From: Candidatus Enterousia avistercoris
Lineage (GTDB): Bacteria > Pseudomonadota > Alphaproteobacteria > Rs-D84
Assembly (NCBI GenBank): GCA_017694255.1
Contig: JADINC010000023.1
Location: 1 to 61,544, forward strand
DNA length: 61,544 nucleotides
Direction: 5' to 3'
Position numbers and translations under genes: made by a program. Shown here one piece after another: positions 43,292 to 52,950 of the stretch (position 1 is its first letter; the number at the start of each line of letters is the position of its first letter). The notes under the pieces were generated by a model that made no database searches, had not been told where the DNA came from, and saw only the letters and a program-made list of their open reading frames with translations.

Positions 43292-44917
43292 TCAGTTCAA
43301 TGGTGCCCCCCAATGCTGTTGGATTGTACGTTCCGTATCCATTGGGCTAATTAACACCTGGGGCGTTAATATAACCACCAAAACATCACGCGTGGCCGAT
43401 GTTTCACGCGACCCCGACAGCGCCATAAAGTCAGGATCACCCAAACCATAACGCGTATCATTATTTTCTTGTTTTTCAAACCCAGACACCACCAGCATTT
43501 GTCCAGATTCCATAATCACCTCTTGCATAAAGCTGCGTTCTTCAACCTCTGGCAATTGCAGTGTTACTTCGCCGATTGTCTGTTGTTGCATACGCAACAG
43601 TTCACGCACCGACATTCTGAACAGCAACAAAATCTTGCCATTTTCCAAAACATTCGGCAACAATTGCATTGAAAAACCTGTTTCCAAATCGTCCTGGTCC
43701 ACGGTACTTGATTCCACAGTTGTAAAGTTCCGCGATTCAAACCGCTTGATATAGCCTGTTGTACGCGTATTATTCACCGGCGCGACCCGATTATTACGCG
43801 TTGTAACACCCACGTTTGTAACCAGCGATACCTTACCCTGCTTTGCCAATGCCTGGATTAACGCATCGGTTCCCGCCAAACCTGACAAAGATCCATTTTT
43901 AATCTGATCCTGGGTATAGGCCCCAGAAACCTCTGTATTTCCTTCCATATGTGTGGCCCCGGTTATTGCCGATACCGAATTAGACAACACCGCGATATTC
44001 ATGGAATTAGCCTCTGTATTGGTCAAATTATTCTTTGGATTTGCAACAATATTTAATCCAGATGCAGAATTAATTGCCGCTGCCAAATTCAACCCAAACG
44101 CCGAATCATTTGATATAGAAACTTGTAAAACTTTTACATCAATCGTCACCAATTGCGACAATCGCTTGTTCTGGCGTTCAATATAATCGCCAACACGTGC
44201 CAATATAGATGGCGGCGCCGTCACTGTTATTGTTCCCAAACTGCGCGATACAGTAAATGATGCATTATCACCATCCCCGATAATGGTTTCCAATGCACTT
44301 TCAATTTCATCCCATTCTTTTAATGTTGATTCCAACGATACCGTATTCCCATCGTCTGTTTCCACCGCCGTCTGGTACGACACATCCGTCCCCAGCGCAT
44401 ACAGCGTAAACGTCCGTGTTTCCGTTTCATAAAACACAATCGCGGACTTATCATAATACCACAACAAATCTAAATCTGTTGCCACCTGGGACAGCAATCC
44501 CGACAATTTTCCGGTATATGCAATATTTATTGTTTTTTTCAATTTTTCTGTGTCAATTTGACTGTCTATCTTCACAGGTATCCCAGTAATTGCCGTAACA
44601 TTATTTGCCAATTGCTGCAAACTAACAGGCTCGTTCAGCAAAATCGTAATCCCAGTATCTGTTTCGAATTGCGACGGCAAATTATTACGATGTTCCAACA
44701 GCGTCGACGACGCCCCCAGCCACACCCCTTCGGACATAGAAACCGTATCACCACTGGCAACCTTGGCCCGTGGGTTCTTAGACATTTCGAACGCATCATA
44801 TGCATTGATAAAATCCTGGTCCACAGAAGACGCAACCTTGGCGGACTCTTTGGTGGCGCATGCTGTCATCACCGCGCACAGGCCGCACATTATGAAAAAT
44901 TTTATTGGTTTGCTCAT
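43292..44917 (-). CDS. Type IVb pilus outer-membrane secretin (PilN/BfpB-like)
   Basis: 541 residues with a lipobox (MTAC, Cys near residue 20). N-terminal part with an STN-like domain (QQLANNVTAITGIPVKID, then YTGKLSGLLSQVATDLDLLWYY), N1-like region, and a C-terminal secretin domain (VTIDVKVLQVSISNDSAFGLNL...; FSMQLLPNVLENGKILLLFRMSVREL; SFMQEVIMESGQMLVVSGFEKQ). Such lipoprotein secretins build the outer-membrane gate of type IVb pili (Bfp, Tcp, R64 thin pili). The TcpQ-like gene is 36 nt upstream, so the pair is an operon. Confidence 0.9.
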   Translation of the reverse strand: MSKPIKFFIMCGLCAVMTACATKESAKVASSVDQDFINAYDAFEMSKNPRAKVASGDTVSMSEGVWLGASSTLLEHRNNLPSQFETDTGITILLNEPVSLQQLANNVTAITGIPVKIDSQIDTEKLKKTINIAYTGKLSGLLSQVATDLDLLWYYDKSAIVFYETETRTFTLYALGTDVSYQTAVETDDGNTVSLESTLKEWDEIESALETIIGDGDNASFTVSRSLGTITVTAPPSILARVGDYIERQNKRLSQLVTIDVKVLQVSISNDSAFGLNLAAAINSASGLNIVANPKNNLTNTEANSMNIAVLSNSVSAITGATHMEGNTEVSGAYTQDQIKNGSLSGLAGTDALIQALAKQGKVSLVTNVGVTTRNNRVAPVNNTRTTGYIKRFESRNFTTVESSTVDQDDLETGFSMQLLPNVLENGKILLLFRMSVRELLRMQQQTIGEVTLQLPEVEERSFMQEVIMESGQMLVVSGFEKQENNDTRYGLGDPDFMALSGSRETSATRDVLVVILTPQVLISPMDTERTIQQHWGAPLN

Positions 44918-44953
44918 CTCTGCTTCTCCTACGGCAAAATCAAATCGTTAAAA

Positions 44954-45898
44954 TTATTCTTCGGTTGTAGATATCACCAACACACGATTACCCTTGTAAA
45001 ACTTTGCATACGGTATCGGGGTTGCGCGCGCAAAATTACGCACCAATGCCGACGCCACATCGACAAAGCGTCCTTTGAACACGGCGCTGGCCTCTATCGG
45101 GTATTCACGCGACGTTGCCCAAATCAAATCCCATCCCTCTTTATTGCACCAATCCTGCAAGACTTCGCGCAATGTCTGGCCACTGGCAACAACCCATGAA
45201 CGCACCTGGTCGGTTAGCACCGGCGCCGGTTCTGCATCCGCAGAAATATCAACCGCGATTTCTGCATCCAGACTAACATCTGTGGCACCACTTGCCGTAT
45301 CTGTTTCTATATCTGCATTAACCGCGGCAATTTCTTCATCTGTTGCGCCCATTTTCGCCATAAACGCGGTATACCCATCACGATATTGCGTACAATCATT
45401 TCGCCCACTGCGCGCAACCGTCAGAACAGTACCCCCATCATCTTCTAACATTTCACGCCCCAGCAGTGGCATTTCTGCCCCACTGTTGCACGCATCATCA
45501 AATCCCGCCGGCACCTGGGCACCATGCAACATATTTGCACCACCCGACCAACCACCATAACCCGTACTATCCGTCCCCAGGTTGAAATTATTTTCCACAA
45601 CCAAATCAGAACCAATTTTCGAAACAATTCTGATATTATCTTGCTGTTTTTTACCACTGCATGCACCATCATCACATGCAATTTCCACGTCCGCATCCGA
45701 CCCCGCAATTGGCCACACCGGCACTTCTTGGACCACGGGTTGTGGTTCAGAATATTCGACATACTGTGTTTCAACTGGCACGACTTCTTGGGTATAAAAA
45801 ACCTCTGACGTGACGACCTGGGGCAAAGCATTTTCCGCAGCAAAGCAATACCCTGCCGCGGTTGCGAACATTGCGACAATTAAAATTTTACGGAACAT
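44954..45898 (-). CDS. TcpQ/PilL-like pilus assembly protein
   Basis: 314 residues with a signal peptide (to about residue 21, CFA/AEN). A Pro/Glu/Val-rich first part (VVPVETQYVEYSEPQPVV) and an acidic middle with cysteines (CDDGAC, DACNSG, NDCTQ) precede a C-terminal TcpQ-type domain (about 230-314: SWVVASGQTLREVLQDWC..., EGWDLIWAT, ...FARATPIPYAKFYKGNRVLVI). TcpQ-like proteins stabilise the secretin encoded next door. AAGGACACGTTT precedes the ATG at 45898; an in-frame upstream extension to 45970 is not supported. Confidence 0.82.
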   Translation of the reverse strand: MFRKILIVAMFATAAGYCFAAENALPQVVTSEVFYTQEVVPVETQYVEYSEPQPVVQEVPVWPIAGSDADVEIACDDGACSGKKQQDNIRIVSKIGSDLVVENNFNLGTDSTGYGGWSGGANMLHGAQVPAGFDDACNSGAEMPLLGREMLEDDGGTVLTVARSGRNDCTQYRDGYTAFMAKMGATDEEIAAVNADIETDTASGATDVSLDAEIAVDISADAEPAPVLTDQVRSWVVASGQTLREVLQDWCNKEGWDLIWATSREYPIEASAVFKGRFVDVASALVRNFARATPIPYAKFYKGNRVLVISTTEE

Positions 45899-46078
45899 AA
45901 ACGTGTCCTTTCCTGTAATTTTTACCATTATTATTATAATTATTATAGCAACTTGACCGAATCTGTGCAAGATTAAAACGCACCTGGTGCATCTATTAAC
46001 TTAAAATCGCACGAATCGGTAAAAGATGTTATACTGGTCCCGAAAACAACAAACAATTATCCCAAGGATATAAATAAA

Positions 46079-46624
46079 ATGCAAGAAATCTTAATACTAT
46101 CTGGACTGGGCGTTATTTTGGCACTGTGCATATGCACAACAGTATTTGTATACGGCATAAATTCACGCCTGCGTGATATAACCCGAACATTAACCCATCA
46201 ATATAACCTGATTGTTAAAATACAATCTGTGCTAAAAAACAAATCTGCAACGAATACGGTTGCCGAAAACGCAGAAATGATATACCAAGATTTATTACAA
46301 AACCTGATACCAATTATGGCAGCAATTGATGTTATGCCCCGCAACACAAACGAACACCCACTATGGCGCGCATTGGGTGGAATAATGGACGAATATGCAA
46401 AAAATCCATTTGCACTGGAAAAATTGCGTCGCTGTATTAAACTGGACGCCGAAGTCGCCCGCAGTGTTGATAACTATATGAATCGTGCCGACGGATTTTT
46501 ACATCACATAACAACAAATGATTCTGATGGAATTCTGGCATCAACATTCACAGATGGCCTGTTGGGTCAATCATTAACATTTTTCACCCAGGCAAAGCAA
46601 CTGGCATCACAAACAAACGATTAA
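46079..46624 (+). CDS. Membrane-anchored helical protein, unknown function
   Basis: 181 residues with one N-terminal membrane helix (about 4-26) and an otherwise helical cytoplasmic or periplasmic part (LRDITRTLTHQYNLIVKIQSV). No recognised domain. CCAAGGATA lies 10-15 nt before the ATG. Its stop is 8 nt from sufB, so it probably belongs to the same transcript; a role in Fe-S assembly cannot be inferred from this. Confidence 0.65.
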   Translation: MQEILILSGLGVILALCICTTVFVYGINSRLRDITRTLTHQYNLIVKIQSVLKNKSATNTVAENAEMIYQDLLQNLIPIMAAIDVMPRNTNEHPLWRALGGIMDEYAKNPFALEKLRRCIKLDAEVARSVDNYMNRADGFLHHITTNDSDGILASTFTDGLLGQSLTFFTQAKQLASQTND

Positions 46625-46632
46625 ACAACTAA

Positions 46633-47958
46633 ATGACACAGTTAACAGAAAATGTTATTCGCGAAATATCCGTGCGCCGTTCTGAACCTGAATGGTTATT
46701 GGAATGGCGTTTGATGGCATTTGCAGCATGGAAAAAAATGCATGAACCACATTGGGGCGAAATCGACTATGCACCAATTGATTATGATGCATTAAATTAT
46801 TATAACGAACGCGCCCCCATTGATAATTCTGATTTAAAATCAACATACGAACGAATGGGATTGCCTGAAAACGAACAACGGGCCTTGTTAGGCATGGCAA
46901 CCGATACGGTTATAGACAGTCGTTCCGTACACACATCATACACAGACGAATTAAACAGACTGGGCATAATATTTTTGCCATTTTCTGACGCCGTGAACCA
47001 GTACCCTGATTTAGTAAAAAAATATTTGGGCACCGTCGTACCGGCAACAGACAACTTTTTCGCGGCCCTGAACGCGGCTGTATTTTCAGACGGTACATTT
47101 GTATACATTCCGCCCCAAACAAAATGCCCTATTGATCTGGCCAGTTATTTCAGAATCGAAACCGCAAAGATCGGCCAATTTGAACGCACATTAATAATTG
47201 CCGACACTGGCGCCGAACTTAGTTATATGGAAGGTTGCTCTGCCCCGCGCCGTCCAAACCATCAATTGCACAGTGGGGTTGTTGAAATAATTGTGCACGA
47301 AAATGCAACGGTAAAATATGCAACGGTCCAGAACTGGTATGCGGGCGATTTTTCGAAAAAATCTGGTGGCGGTATATTAAATTTTGTAACCAAACGTGGT
47401 CGCTGTGATAAAAATGCGCGCCTGGACTGGACCCAGGTTGAAATTGGTTCTGCCATGACATGGAAATATCCATCAACAATATTGGCGGGCGACGGCGCAA
47501 AATCTGATTTTTATTCACTGTCCATAACGCGCGGCACGCAACAGGCCGACACCGGTACAAAAATGATTCACATTGGCAACAATACCATATCAAACATTGT
47601 ATCATATGGTGTTGCCCTGGATACATCGCGCCAAACATTCCGCAGTTTGGTCAGTTTTAGTGCCACGGGCGGAAAAAATGCATCTAAATGCGACACCCGT
47701 TTAATTGGCGATCGTGCAATTGCAAACACATTGCCAACAATTATTCACGGCAATGGCGAAAACACACAAAGCCACGAAGCCACCACCGGCACAATTGATG
47801 CCGCCCAATTACAATTCTTGATGCAATCTGGAATCAGTGCTGATGAATCAATCGCTTTGATTATTGGCGCCAGTGCCGCCCCAATTATATCACGTCTGCC
47901 TATGGAATTTTTGGTTGAATCAAAGCAATTAATACAAATGGCATTGGAACACAATTAA
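46633..47958 (+). CDS. sufB: SufB-like Fe-S cluster scaffold, divergent
   Basis: 441 residues versus about 480. The N-terminus is SufB-like (VRRSEPEWLLEWRLMAF...PHWGEIDYAPIDYDALNYY), as are the beta-helix core (YIPPQTKCPIDLASYFRIETAKIGQFERTLIIAD, in part), SHEATTGTIDAAQLQFLMQSGIS and the C-terminal 'SRLPMEFLVESKQLIQMALEHN'. The conserved SufB 'D-x-C-G-A-H-T' segment reads DRAIANTLP here, so its Cys is replaced by Ala, and the following LEHEATT reads QSHEATT. It would act with SufC; sufD, sufS and sufU are not next to it. Confidence 0.85.
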   Translation: MTQLTENVIREISVRRSEPEWLLEWRLMAFAAWKKMHEPHWGEIDYAPIDYDALNYYNERAPIDNSDLKSTYERMGLPENEQRALLGMATDTVIDSRSVHTSYTDELNRLGIIFLPFSDAVNQYPDLVKKYLGTVVPATDNFFAALNAAVFSDGTFVYIPPQTKCPIDLASYFRIETAKIGQFERTLIIADTGAELSYMEGCSAPRRPNHQLHSGVVEIIVHENATVKYATVQNWYAGDFSKKSGGGILNFVTKRGRCDKNARLDWTQVEIGSAMTWKYPSTILAGDGAKSDFYSLSITRGTQQADTGTKMIHIGNNTISNIVSYGVALDTSRQTFRSLVSFSATGGKNASKCDTRLIGDRAIANTLPTIIHGNGENTQSHEATTGTIDAAQLQFLMQSGISADESIALIIGASAAPIISRLPMEFLVESKQLIQMALEHN

Positions 47959-47974
47959 TAAATGGATACAAAAT

Positions 47975-48655
47975 ATGTTGCTGGAAATAAAAAATTTATC
48001 TGTTTCACTGGACACCAAGGCATTGTTATCAGACATAAACATGTCAATTTCCCATGGCGCCCGTCATTTACTGGCCGGACATAATGGTTCTGGTAAATCT
48101 ACATTGGCGGCAACCATCGCCGGCAACCCAGAATACACAATTAACAGTGGCCAGATTATTTTTGATGGTCGCGATATAACAACAGAAAACACAACCACAC
48201 GCGCATTATTGGGGATATTTCTGGGGGCCCAAAATGTACCAGAAATACCCGGCTTAACCATGCTTAGCTTTCTTAAACATTCTATTGCGGCACACAAACA
48301 TTTCGAAACTGGGCAGGATTTATCCATGGGCGAATTTTTAACAGAACTGGAAACAGCCCGCACAAAACTGGATATACCCAAAGAATGGCTAAACCGCAGT
48401 GTTAATGTCGGCTTTTCTGGTGGCGAACGAAAACGCCTGATGTTATTACAATTAATCATGACAAAACCCAAACTGGCCATATTGGACGAGCCTGACTCTG
48501 GCGCAGACGCCACCACGCAACAGCAAATTGCCGATACGATACACGAAATGTCCGATACGACGTTTTTGTTCATCAGCCATCAAAAGAACTTTACAGATAT
48601 GGTTCACCCGACCGACACAACTATTTTGTCCAATGGGAAAAATGTGATAGAATAA
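47975..48655 (+). CDS. sufC: Fe-S assembly ATPase SufC
   Basis: 226 residues, ABC ATPase. Walker A GHNGSGKST, Q-loop LGAQNVPEIPG, signature FSGGERKR, Walker B LAILDEPDSGADA (LDExDSGLD in most SufC) and His switch FISHQKN. It powers cluster assembly on SufB. ATG at 47975 follows the sufB stop by 16 nt. The usual T-D-S-G after the Walker B Glu is P-D-S-G, which fits the divergence of the partner. Confidence 0.92.
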   Translation: MLLEIKNLSVSLDTKALLSDINMSISHGARHLLAGHNGSGKSTLAATIAGNPEYTINSGQIIFDGRDITTENTTTRALLGIFLGAQNVPEIPGLTMLSFLKHSIAAHKHFETGQDLSMGEFLTELETARTKLDIPKEWLNRSVNVGFSGGERKRLMLLQLIMTKPKLAILDEPDSGADATTQQQIADTIHEMSDTTFLFISHQKNFTDMVHPTDTTILSNGKNVIE

Positions 48656-48695
48656 TCATGAATTTTTAATTCAAATTTTAAAAGGAAAGCCAAAC

Positions 48696-49562
48696 ATGAA
48701 AAAACAAAATCCAAAAACAATGAAAACATGGTTATTATGGAACCCGCTGAAATTTGTACTGTATTCGTGCCTAATCAGTCTGATTATAATGGCAATATTT
48801 TCACTGGCATTTCCAGAATCTGGCCCTGTGCTGTCTATGTTAATAATGCTGGGGTTTATGATTGCAATGGGTATAACATTCTGGCAAATACCGCGCGACA
48901 ACCTGGACCAGCGCAGTTTTGTTGCACTAACAAACGCCCAAATAGTAATCGGCGCACTTTTACTGGCGGCATTTGCGGCATTTATAACATTCCATTATGA
49001 TTGGATATTGTTAAAGATAATGTGGCTGGACACACATTCAAAATCATCCATGGCGTTGGTATTGATAATATCGTTTATATTGTTATTGTATATAATTGGT
49101 CTGTACGGCACCAGCATATATTTAAAATACCGTCGTTGTCGCACCATGGGCATCCGACCATGGAAAATCATATGTTCTATGCCACTGGGGTTTGCGCTGT
49201 TATGGGCCCCAGGATATATATTGTCCGACTTGCATAACCCAACCCCACTGGTCCAAATACGGCCAAAATGGTATTCAAAATTCACAAATTGGTTAATCAT
49301 GCGCCCATTAAGCATATGTATATCATTCATAGTTATTATTTCATGTTCGCGCATGTTTGTTGGTCCTGATTTAACAATTACCACCATTGCCCTAACAACA
49401 TTATTTGCAATATGGCTGGCGGTTGTTGGTGAAAAAAAGTTTCGTGCAAACATTGGCGACAAATACGCCACATTTGCCGTGATTGTAAACATCATTTTAC
49501 TGATAACATTTGCGATAGTAATTTCGCAATCACCACAACCAATACCAATGATTACACAGTAA
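48696..49562 (+). CDS. Polytopic membrane protein, unknown function
   Basis: 288 residues with about seven hydrophobic segments (LYSCLISLIIMAIFSLAF; VLSMLIMLGFMIAMGITFW; NAQIVIGALLLAAFAAFITF; SSMALVLIISFILLLYIIGLY and others), basic cytoplasmic loops and no known domain. AAAGGAAAGCC precedes the ATG. It follows sufC by 40 nt and ends in the 3'-end repeat motif (copy B). Confidence 0.7.
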   Translation: MKKQNPKTMKTWLLWNPLKFVLYSCLISLIIMAIFSLAFPESGPVLSMLIMLGFMIAMGITFWQIPRDNLDQRSFVALTNAQIVIGALLLAAFAAFITFHYDWILLKIMWLDTHSKSSMALVLIISFILLLYIIGLYGTSIYLKYRRCRTMGIRPWKIICSMPLGFALLWAPGYILSDLHNPTPLVQIRPKWYSKFTNWLIMRPLSICISFIVIISCSRMFVGPDLTITTIALTTLFAIWLAVVGEKKFRANIGDKYATFAVIVNIILLITFAIVISQSPQPIPMITQ

Positions 49563-49569
49563 TAAAAAA

Positions 49570-49590
49570 CGCGCTATGTACACGAAATCA
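49570..49590 (+). repeat. 3'-end repeat motif, copy B
   Basis: CGCGCTATGTACACGAAATCA begins 8 nt after the stop of the preceding gene. It matches copies D and E (GCGCTATGTGCATGAA) at most positions. Confidence 0.55.
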
Positions 49591-49607
49591 ACGTACAGGG
49601 GGAATTT

Positions 49608-50657
49608 ATGAACGGAATAATTTTATTTGCAGGCCTGATTTTATTTCTCTGGCTGGGGCGGTCAATTTTAATACCGTTATTGGTGGCAACATTTTTTTGG
49701 TATCTGATAAACGCGACCGCAACATACGTTCGAAAGCTATTTCCTTTTAATTCGGTCGCCGATCGCACATCACGACCAATTACTGCAAAAACGTTTGATT
49801 GGACGTCAAACATATTGGCCGTACTGGCAATGTGCGGACTGATATACTTCTTTGCCACACAAATCCAGCCGATGTTCCGCGAATTGGCCTTGGTGTTGCC
49901 AAACATTCAACATAAACTGGTAATATTTGGTAATTATTTATCCGAATCTATGGGCATTCATTTTGACGCCAGCATGATACCAAACGTCGCAAACATTGCG
50001 GCAAATATTGGTTCATCTGTTGCGGGCATCCTGACATCAACCGGCATGATATTAATATACATGATATTTATGTTCATAGAACAAAGCACATTCAACAAGA
50101 AATTTTCTGCACTGATTCCGAACAAACGTGAATATAAAAAGGCTCGCTTTATCATCGACAGCATTGACGATAATATGAAAAAATATTTATTTATGAAAAC
50201 ATTATTATCTGGCATCACGGGCATATTGTCGTATTTCTGGTTGCAAATGATAGGTGTTGAATTTGCCGGCATTTGGGCATTTATCGTATTTATCACCAGT
50301 TATATTCCAACAATTGGCGCAATTGTCGCATGTACATTACCGATACTGTATTCATTAATCACCGCCCCATCATTACAGCAACCATTGCTAACAGGTTTTG
50401 GGCTGATTGCATTACAAATCATATTCGGCAATATTCTGGAACCAAAATTCACAGGCAAGACATTAAATCTGTCAACATTAGCAATATTAATAAATCTGGT
50501 ATTTTGGGGAATGATTTGGGGTATTGCCGGCATGTTTTTCAGTGTGCCATTACTGGTGGCGATATTTATCACCACGGCCCAGTTCGATTCCACACGCTGG
50601 ATTGCCATATTATTATCTGCGGATGGCAAAATCCCAGACAAACGCGACGAAGAATAA
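49608..50657 (+). CDS. AI-2E family (PerM-like) transporter
   Basis: 349 residues, about eight membrane helices in the PerM arrangement: an N-terminal pair (ILFAGLILFLWLGRSILIPLLVATFFWYLI), a hydrophilic loop, and the conserved end 'LKGITG-YFWLQMIGVEFAGIWAFIVFITSYIPTIGAIVACTLPIL' (in part) with 'NILEPKFTGKTLNLSTLAIL'. Family members are quorum-signal or ion exporters; the substrate is not predictable. It starts after a purine-rich GGGGGAATTT. Its stop leads straight into copy C of the 3'-end motif. Confidence 0.88.
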   Translation: MNGIILFAGLILFLWLGRSILIPLLVATFFWYLINATATYVRKLFPFNSVADRTSRPITAKTFDWTSNILAVLAMCGLIYFFATQIQPMFRELALVLPNIQHKLVIFGNYLSESMGIHFDASMIPNVANIAANIGSSVAGILTSTGMILIYMIFMFIEQSTFNKKFSALIPNKREYKKARFIIDSIDDNMKKYLFMKTLLSGITGILSYFWLQMIGVEFAGIWAFIVFITSYIPTIGAIVACTLPILYSLITAPSLQQPLLTGFGLIALQIIFGNILEPKFTGKTLNLSTLAILINLVFWGMIWGIAGMFFSVPLLVAIFITTAQFDSTRWIAILLSADGKIPDKRDEE

Positions 50658-50658
50658 T

Positions 50659-50690
50659 CGCGCTGGATACATGAAATCTGGGATTTTTTA
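50659..50690 (+). repeat. 3'-end repeat motif, copy C
   Basis: CGCGCTGGATACATGAAATC then TGGGATTTTTT starts one base after the stop at 50657. It aligns with copies D and E, including the closing GGGATTTTTT. Confidence 0.6.
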
Positions 50691-51143
50691 ATTATGCAAT
50701 CGCCCCATAACGGCGATTGCGTTTTCTAAAATAACACGCGCAGATTCAGAATCTAATCCGCGTTTTATGTCAGAAATACGCACCCGACCCATATTTTCCT
50801 GGGCCGCCGCACTGGTCAATGTTTCATCTATAAAAACAATTGGCAAATCGACGTATGTGCACAATTCCGTGCCCCAGCGCCGAACCGCATCTGTTGTTTC
50901 AGACGCCGTTCCATCCATTCGCAGCGGCAACCCAATAACAATTCCAACCACATTTTCCGCCCGTGCCAAATCTGCAATTTGTTGCGCAACAGACGCCCCG
51001 GCTTGCCTGGTGATAATTGGTGGCCGCACAAAAACAAATTCACGCGATGCGTCCGACACCGCCACCCCCGTGCGACGGGCACCCCAATCAACCCCCATGA
51101 TACGCCCTGTGCGTGGAAAATCGTTGAAATTCGGCAAAATCAT
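50688..51143 (-). CDS. ruvX: RuvX/YqgF (putative pre-16S rRNA nuclease)
   Basis: 151 residues, RNase H-like fold. Motifs MGVDWGARRTGVAVSD (first Asp), IVIGLPLRMDGTASE, FIDETLTSAAAQ and the closing 'DSESARVILENAI' (Asp). It matures 16S rRNA 5' end or acts in DNA repair. AAGGGAAATTATACA precedes the ATG at 51143; the frame is open to 51392 but overlaps the divergent gatC. gatC starts 41 nt away on the other strand. Confidence 0.93.
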   Translation of the reverse strand: MILPNFNDFPRTGRIMGVDWGARRTGVAVSDASREFVFVRPPIITRQAGASVAQQIADLARAENVVGIVIGLPLRMDGTASETTDAVRRWGTELCTYVDLPIVFIDETLTSAAAQENMGRVRISDIKRGLDSESARVILENAIAVMGRLHN

Positions 51144-51183
51144 TGTATAATTTCCCTTGATATTTTCAAGAATAGGACACGAC

Positions 51184-51477
51184 ATGGCATTTAGCAAGCA
51201 ACAATTACAAAAATTCGCTGATTTAATCAGAATTGATATCTCTGACGAAAAACTGGAACAAATGAATATCGATTCTGTTATTGAATGGTTGGACAAATTG
51301 CAAAAAATCGATACATCTGGCATTGAACCAATGTTAAACCCGGCGGAACATAAACTGCCCCGCCGTGCGGATGTGGTGACCGACGGCAACATTCGTGATG
51401 CCGTTTTGGCAAATGCCCCAGACCCCGCCGGTGTATCGCGCGGATACTTTGCTGTACCAAAAGTAATGGATGAATAA
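51184..51477 (+). CDS. gatC: Asp/Glu-tRNA amidotransferase subunit C
   Basis: 97 residues: KFADLIRIDISDEKLEQMNIDSVIEWLDKLQKIDTSGIEPMLNP is a typical GatC helical pair (quoted in part), and 'RADVVTDGNIRDAVLANAPD' and 'GYFAVPKVMD' are the standard C-terminus. GatC stabilises the GatA-GatB complex. AGGACACGAC precedes the ATG. gatA starts 2 nt after the stop. Confidence 0.95.
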   Translation: MAFSKQQLQKFADLIRIDISDEKLEQMNIDSVIEWLDKLQKIDTSGIEPMLNPAEHKLPRRADVVTDGNIRDAVLANAPDPAGVSRGYFAVPKVMDE

Positions 51478-51479
51478 CG

Positions 51480-52946
51480 ATGATAGATTTAACAATTACA
51501 GACGCACTGGAAAAATTAAAATCGCGTAAAATCAGCGCAACTGAACTAACACGCGCGCATTTGGAACGTATTGAAAAATACGGCGCGGATTTAAATTGCT
51601 ATATAACAACGACGCCTGAACGTGCCCTATCAGACGCGGCGGCGGCGGACGCACGCTATGCGGCGGGCAATCCCCTGCCGCTGGACGGCATCCCCATCGC
51701 GATGAAGGATTTATTTGCAACCCGCAACATTCGCACAACTGCGGCATCACACATGCTGGAAAATTTTGTTCCGCAATACGAATCGACTGTTTCGCAAAAA
51801 TTTATCGACGCGGGCACTGTATTGCTGGGCAAGACCAATCTGGACGAATTCGCCATGGGCACATTCAGCAAAACCAGTTATTTTGGCGCGCCCATCAATC
51901 CATGGCAAATGGAACGCAAATTAACCGCGGGCGGTTCATCCGGTGGCACGACCAGTGCGGTTGCATCTGGCCTGGCCATGGGTGGCACTGGCACTGACAC
52001 GGGCGGTTCGATTCGTTTCCCGGCGTCCATCACCGGCCTGGTCGGGATGAAGCCTACATACGGCCTGTGCAGTCGTTGGGGATGTGTTGCATTTGCATCC
52101 AGTCTGGATACACCGGGCCCAATTGCCCGCACAGTTGATGATGCCGCGTTATTATTAAGTGCCATGGCCGGCCATGATGACAAGGATTCAACCAGCGCGG
52201 ATGCCGAATTTCATGCACATACACCACTTTCACCAATTTTGGGTGATGGCAAAAAATTACGCATTGGTATAATCAAAGAATTTGCCGATGTCGAAATTTC
52301 ACCAGACATGAAGCGTATATTTGACGCACGTATTGCTGATTTAAAATCATTGGGTGCCGATGTAGTCGAAGTGTCAATTCCAAACGTTCTGGATGCATTG
52401 GCGGCATATTACATCATCGCCCCGGCCGAGGCATCGTCAAACCTGGCGCGCTATGACGGCATGCGTTATGGCCTGCGTGTGGATGGCGCTGATTTAATCG
52501 ACACGTATAAAAAGACACGTGCCGCCGGTTTCGGGACCGAAGTTCAACGCCGTATGATTATTGGCACAGCGGTTCTATCCAGCGAATCGTACGAGGTTTA
52601 TTTTATGCAGGCCGCACGCGTCCGTAGATTAATTGCCGATGCGTTTGACCGCGCATTCGCGCGGTGCGATTTAATCGTATGTCCGGCGGGCGCGGGTACG
52701 GCGCTACCGCTGAATTCTGATTTATCACCATTGGAATATTATGCGTTGGATTTATTCACGGTTGCGATGAACCTGGCCGGTATCCCGGCATGCAGTGTAC
52801 CGGCCGGTTTGGCCGAAAACGGATTACCACTGGGGGTCCAGGTTGTTGGTCGCCGCTTTGACGACATGCATGTAATGCAATTGGCCAAGCATATTGAGCA
52901 ATTCGCCGCCGTTGACAACCGTCCAACAAAAATAATGGGGAAATAA
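51480..52946 (+). CDS. gatA: Asp/Glu-tRNA amidotransferase subunit A
   Basis: 488 residues, amidase-signature enzyme. Catalytic Ser-cisSer-Lys: Lys in PIAMKDLF, the GGSSGG loop and TDTGGSIRFPAS; then 'GLKPTYG-like GMKPTYGLCSRWG'. It releases ammonia from glutamine for transamidation of mischarged Glu-tRNA(Gln) or Asp-tRNA(Asn). Starts ATG 2 nt after gatC. Followed by tRNA-Phe on the other strand and then gatB. Confidence 0.96.
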   Translation: MIDLTITDALEKLKSRKISATELTRAHLERIEKYGADLNCYITTTPERALSDAAAADARYAAGNPLPLDGIPIAMKDLFATRNIRTTAASHMLENFVPQYESTVSQKFIDAGTVLLGKTNLDEFAMGTFSKTSYFGAPINPWQMERKLTAGGSSGGTTSAVASGLAMGGTGTDTGGSIRFPASITGLVGMKPTYGLCSRWGCVAFASSLDTPGPIARTVDDAALLLSAMAGHDDKDSTSADAEFHAHTPLSPILGDGKKLRIGIIKEFADVEISPDMKRIFDARIADLKSLGADVVEVSIPNVLDALAAYYIIAPAEASSNLARYDGMRYGLRVDGADLIDTYKKTRAAGFGTEVQRRMIIGTAVLSSESYEVYFMQAARVRRLIADAFDRAFARCDLIVCPAGAGTALPLNSDLSPLEYYALDLFTVAMNLAGIPACSVPAGLAENGLPLGVQVVGRRFDDMHVMQLAKHIEQFAAVDNRPTKIMGK

Positions 52947-52950
52947 AAAA

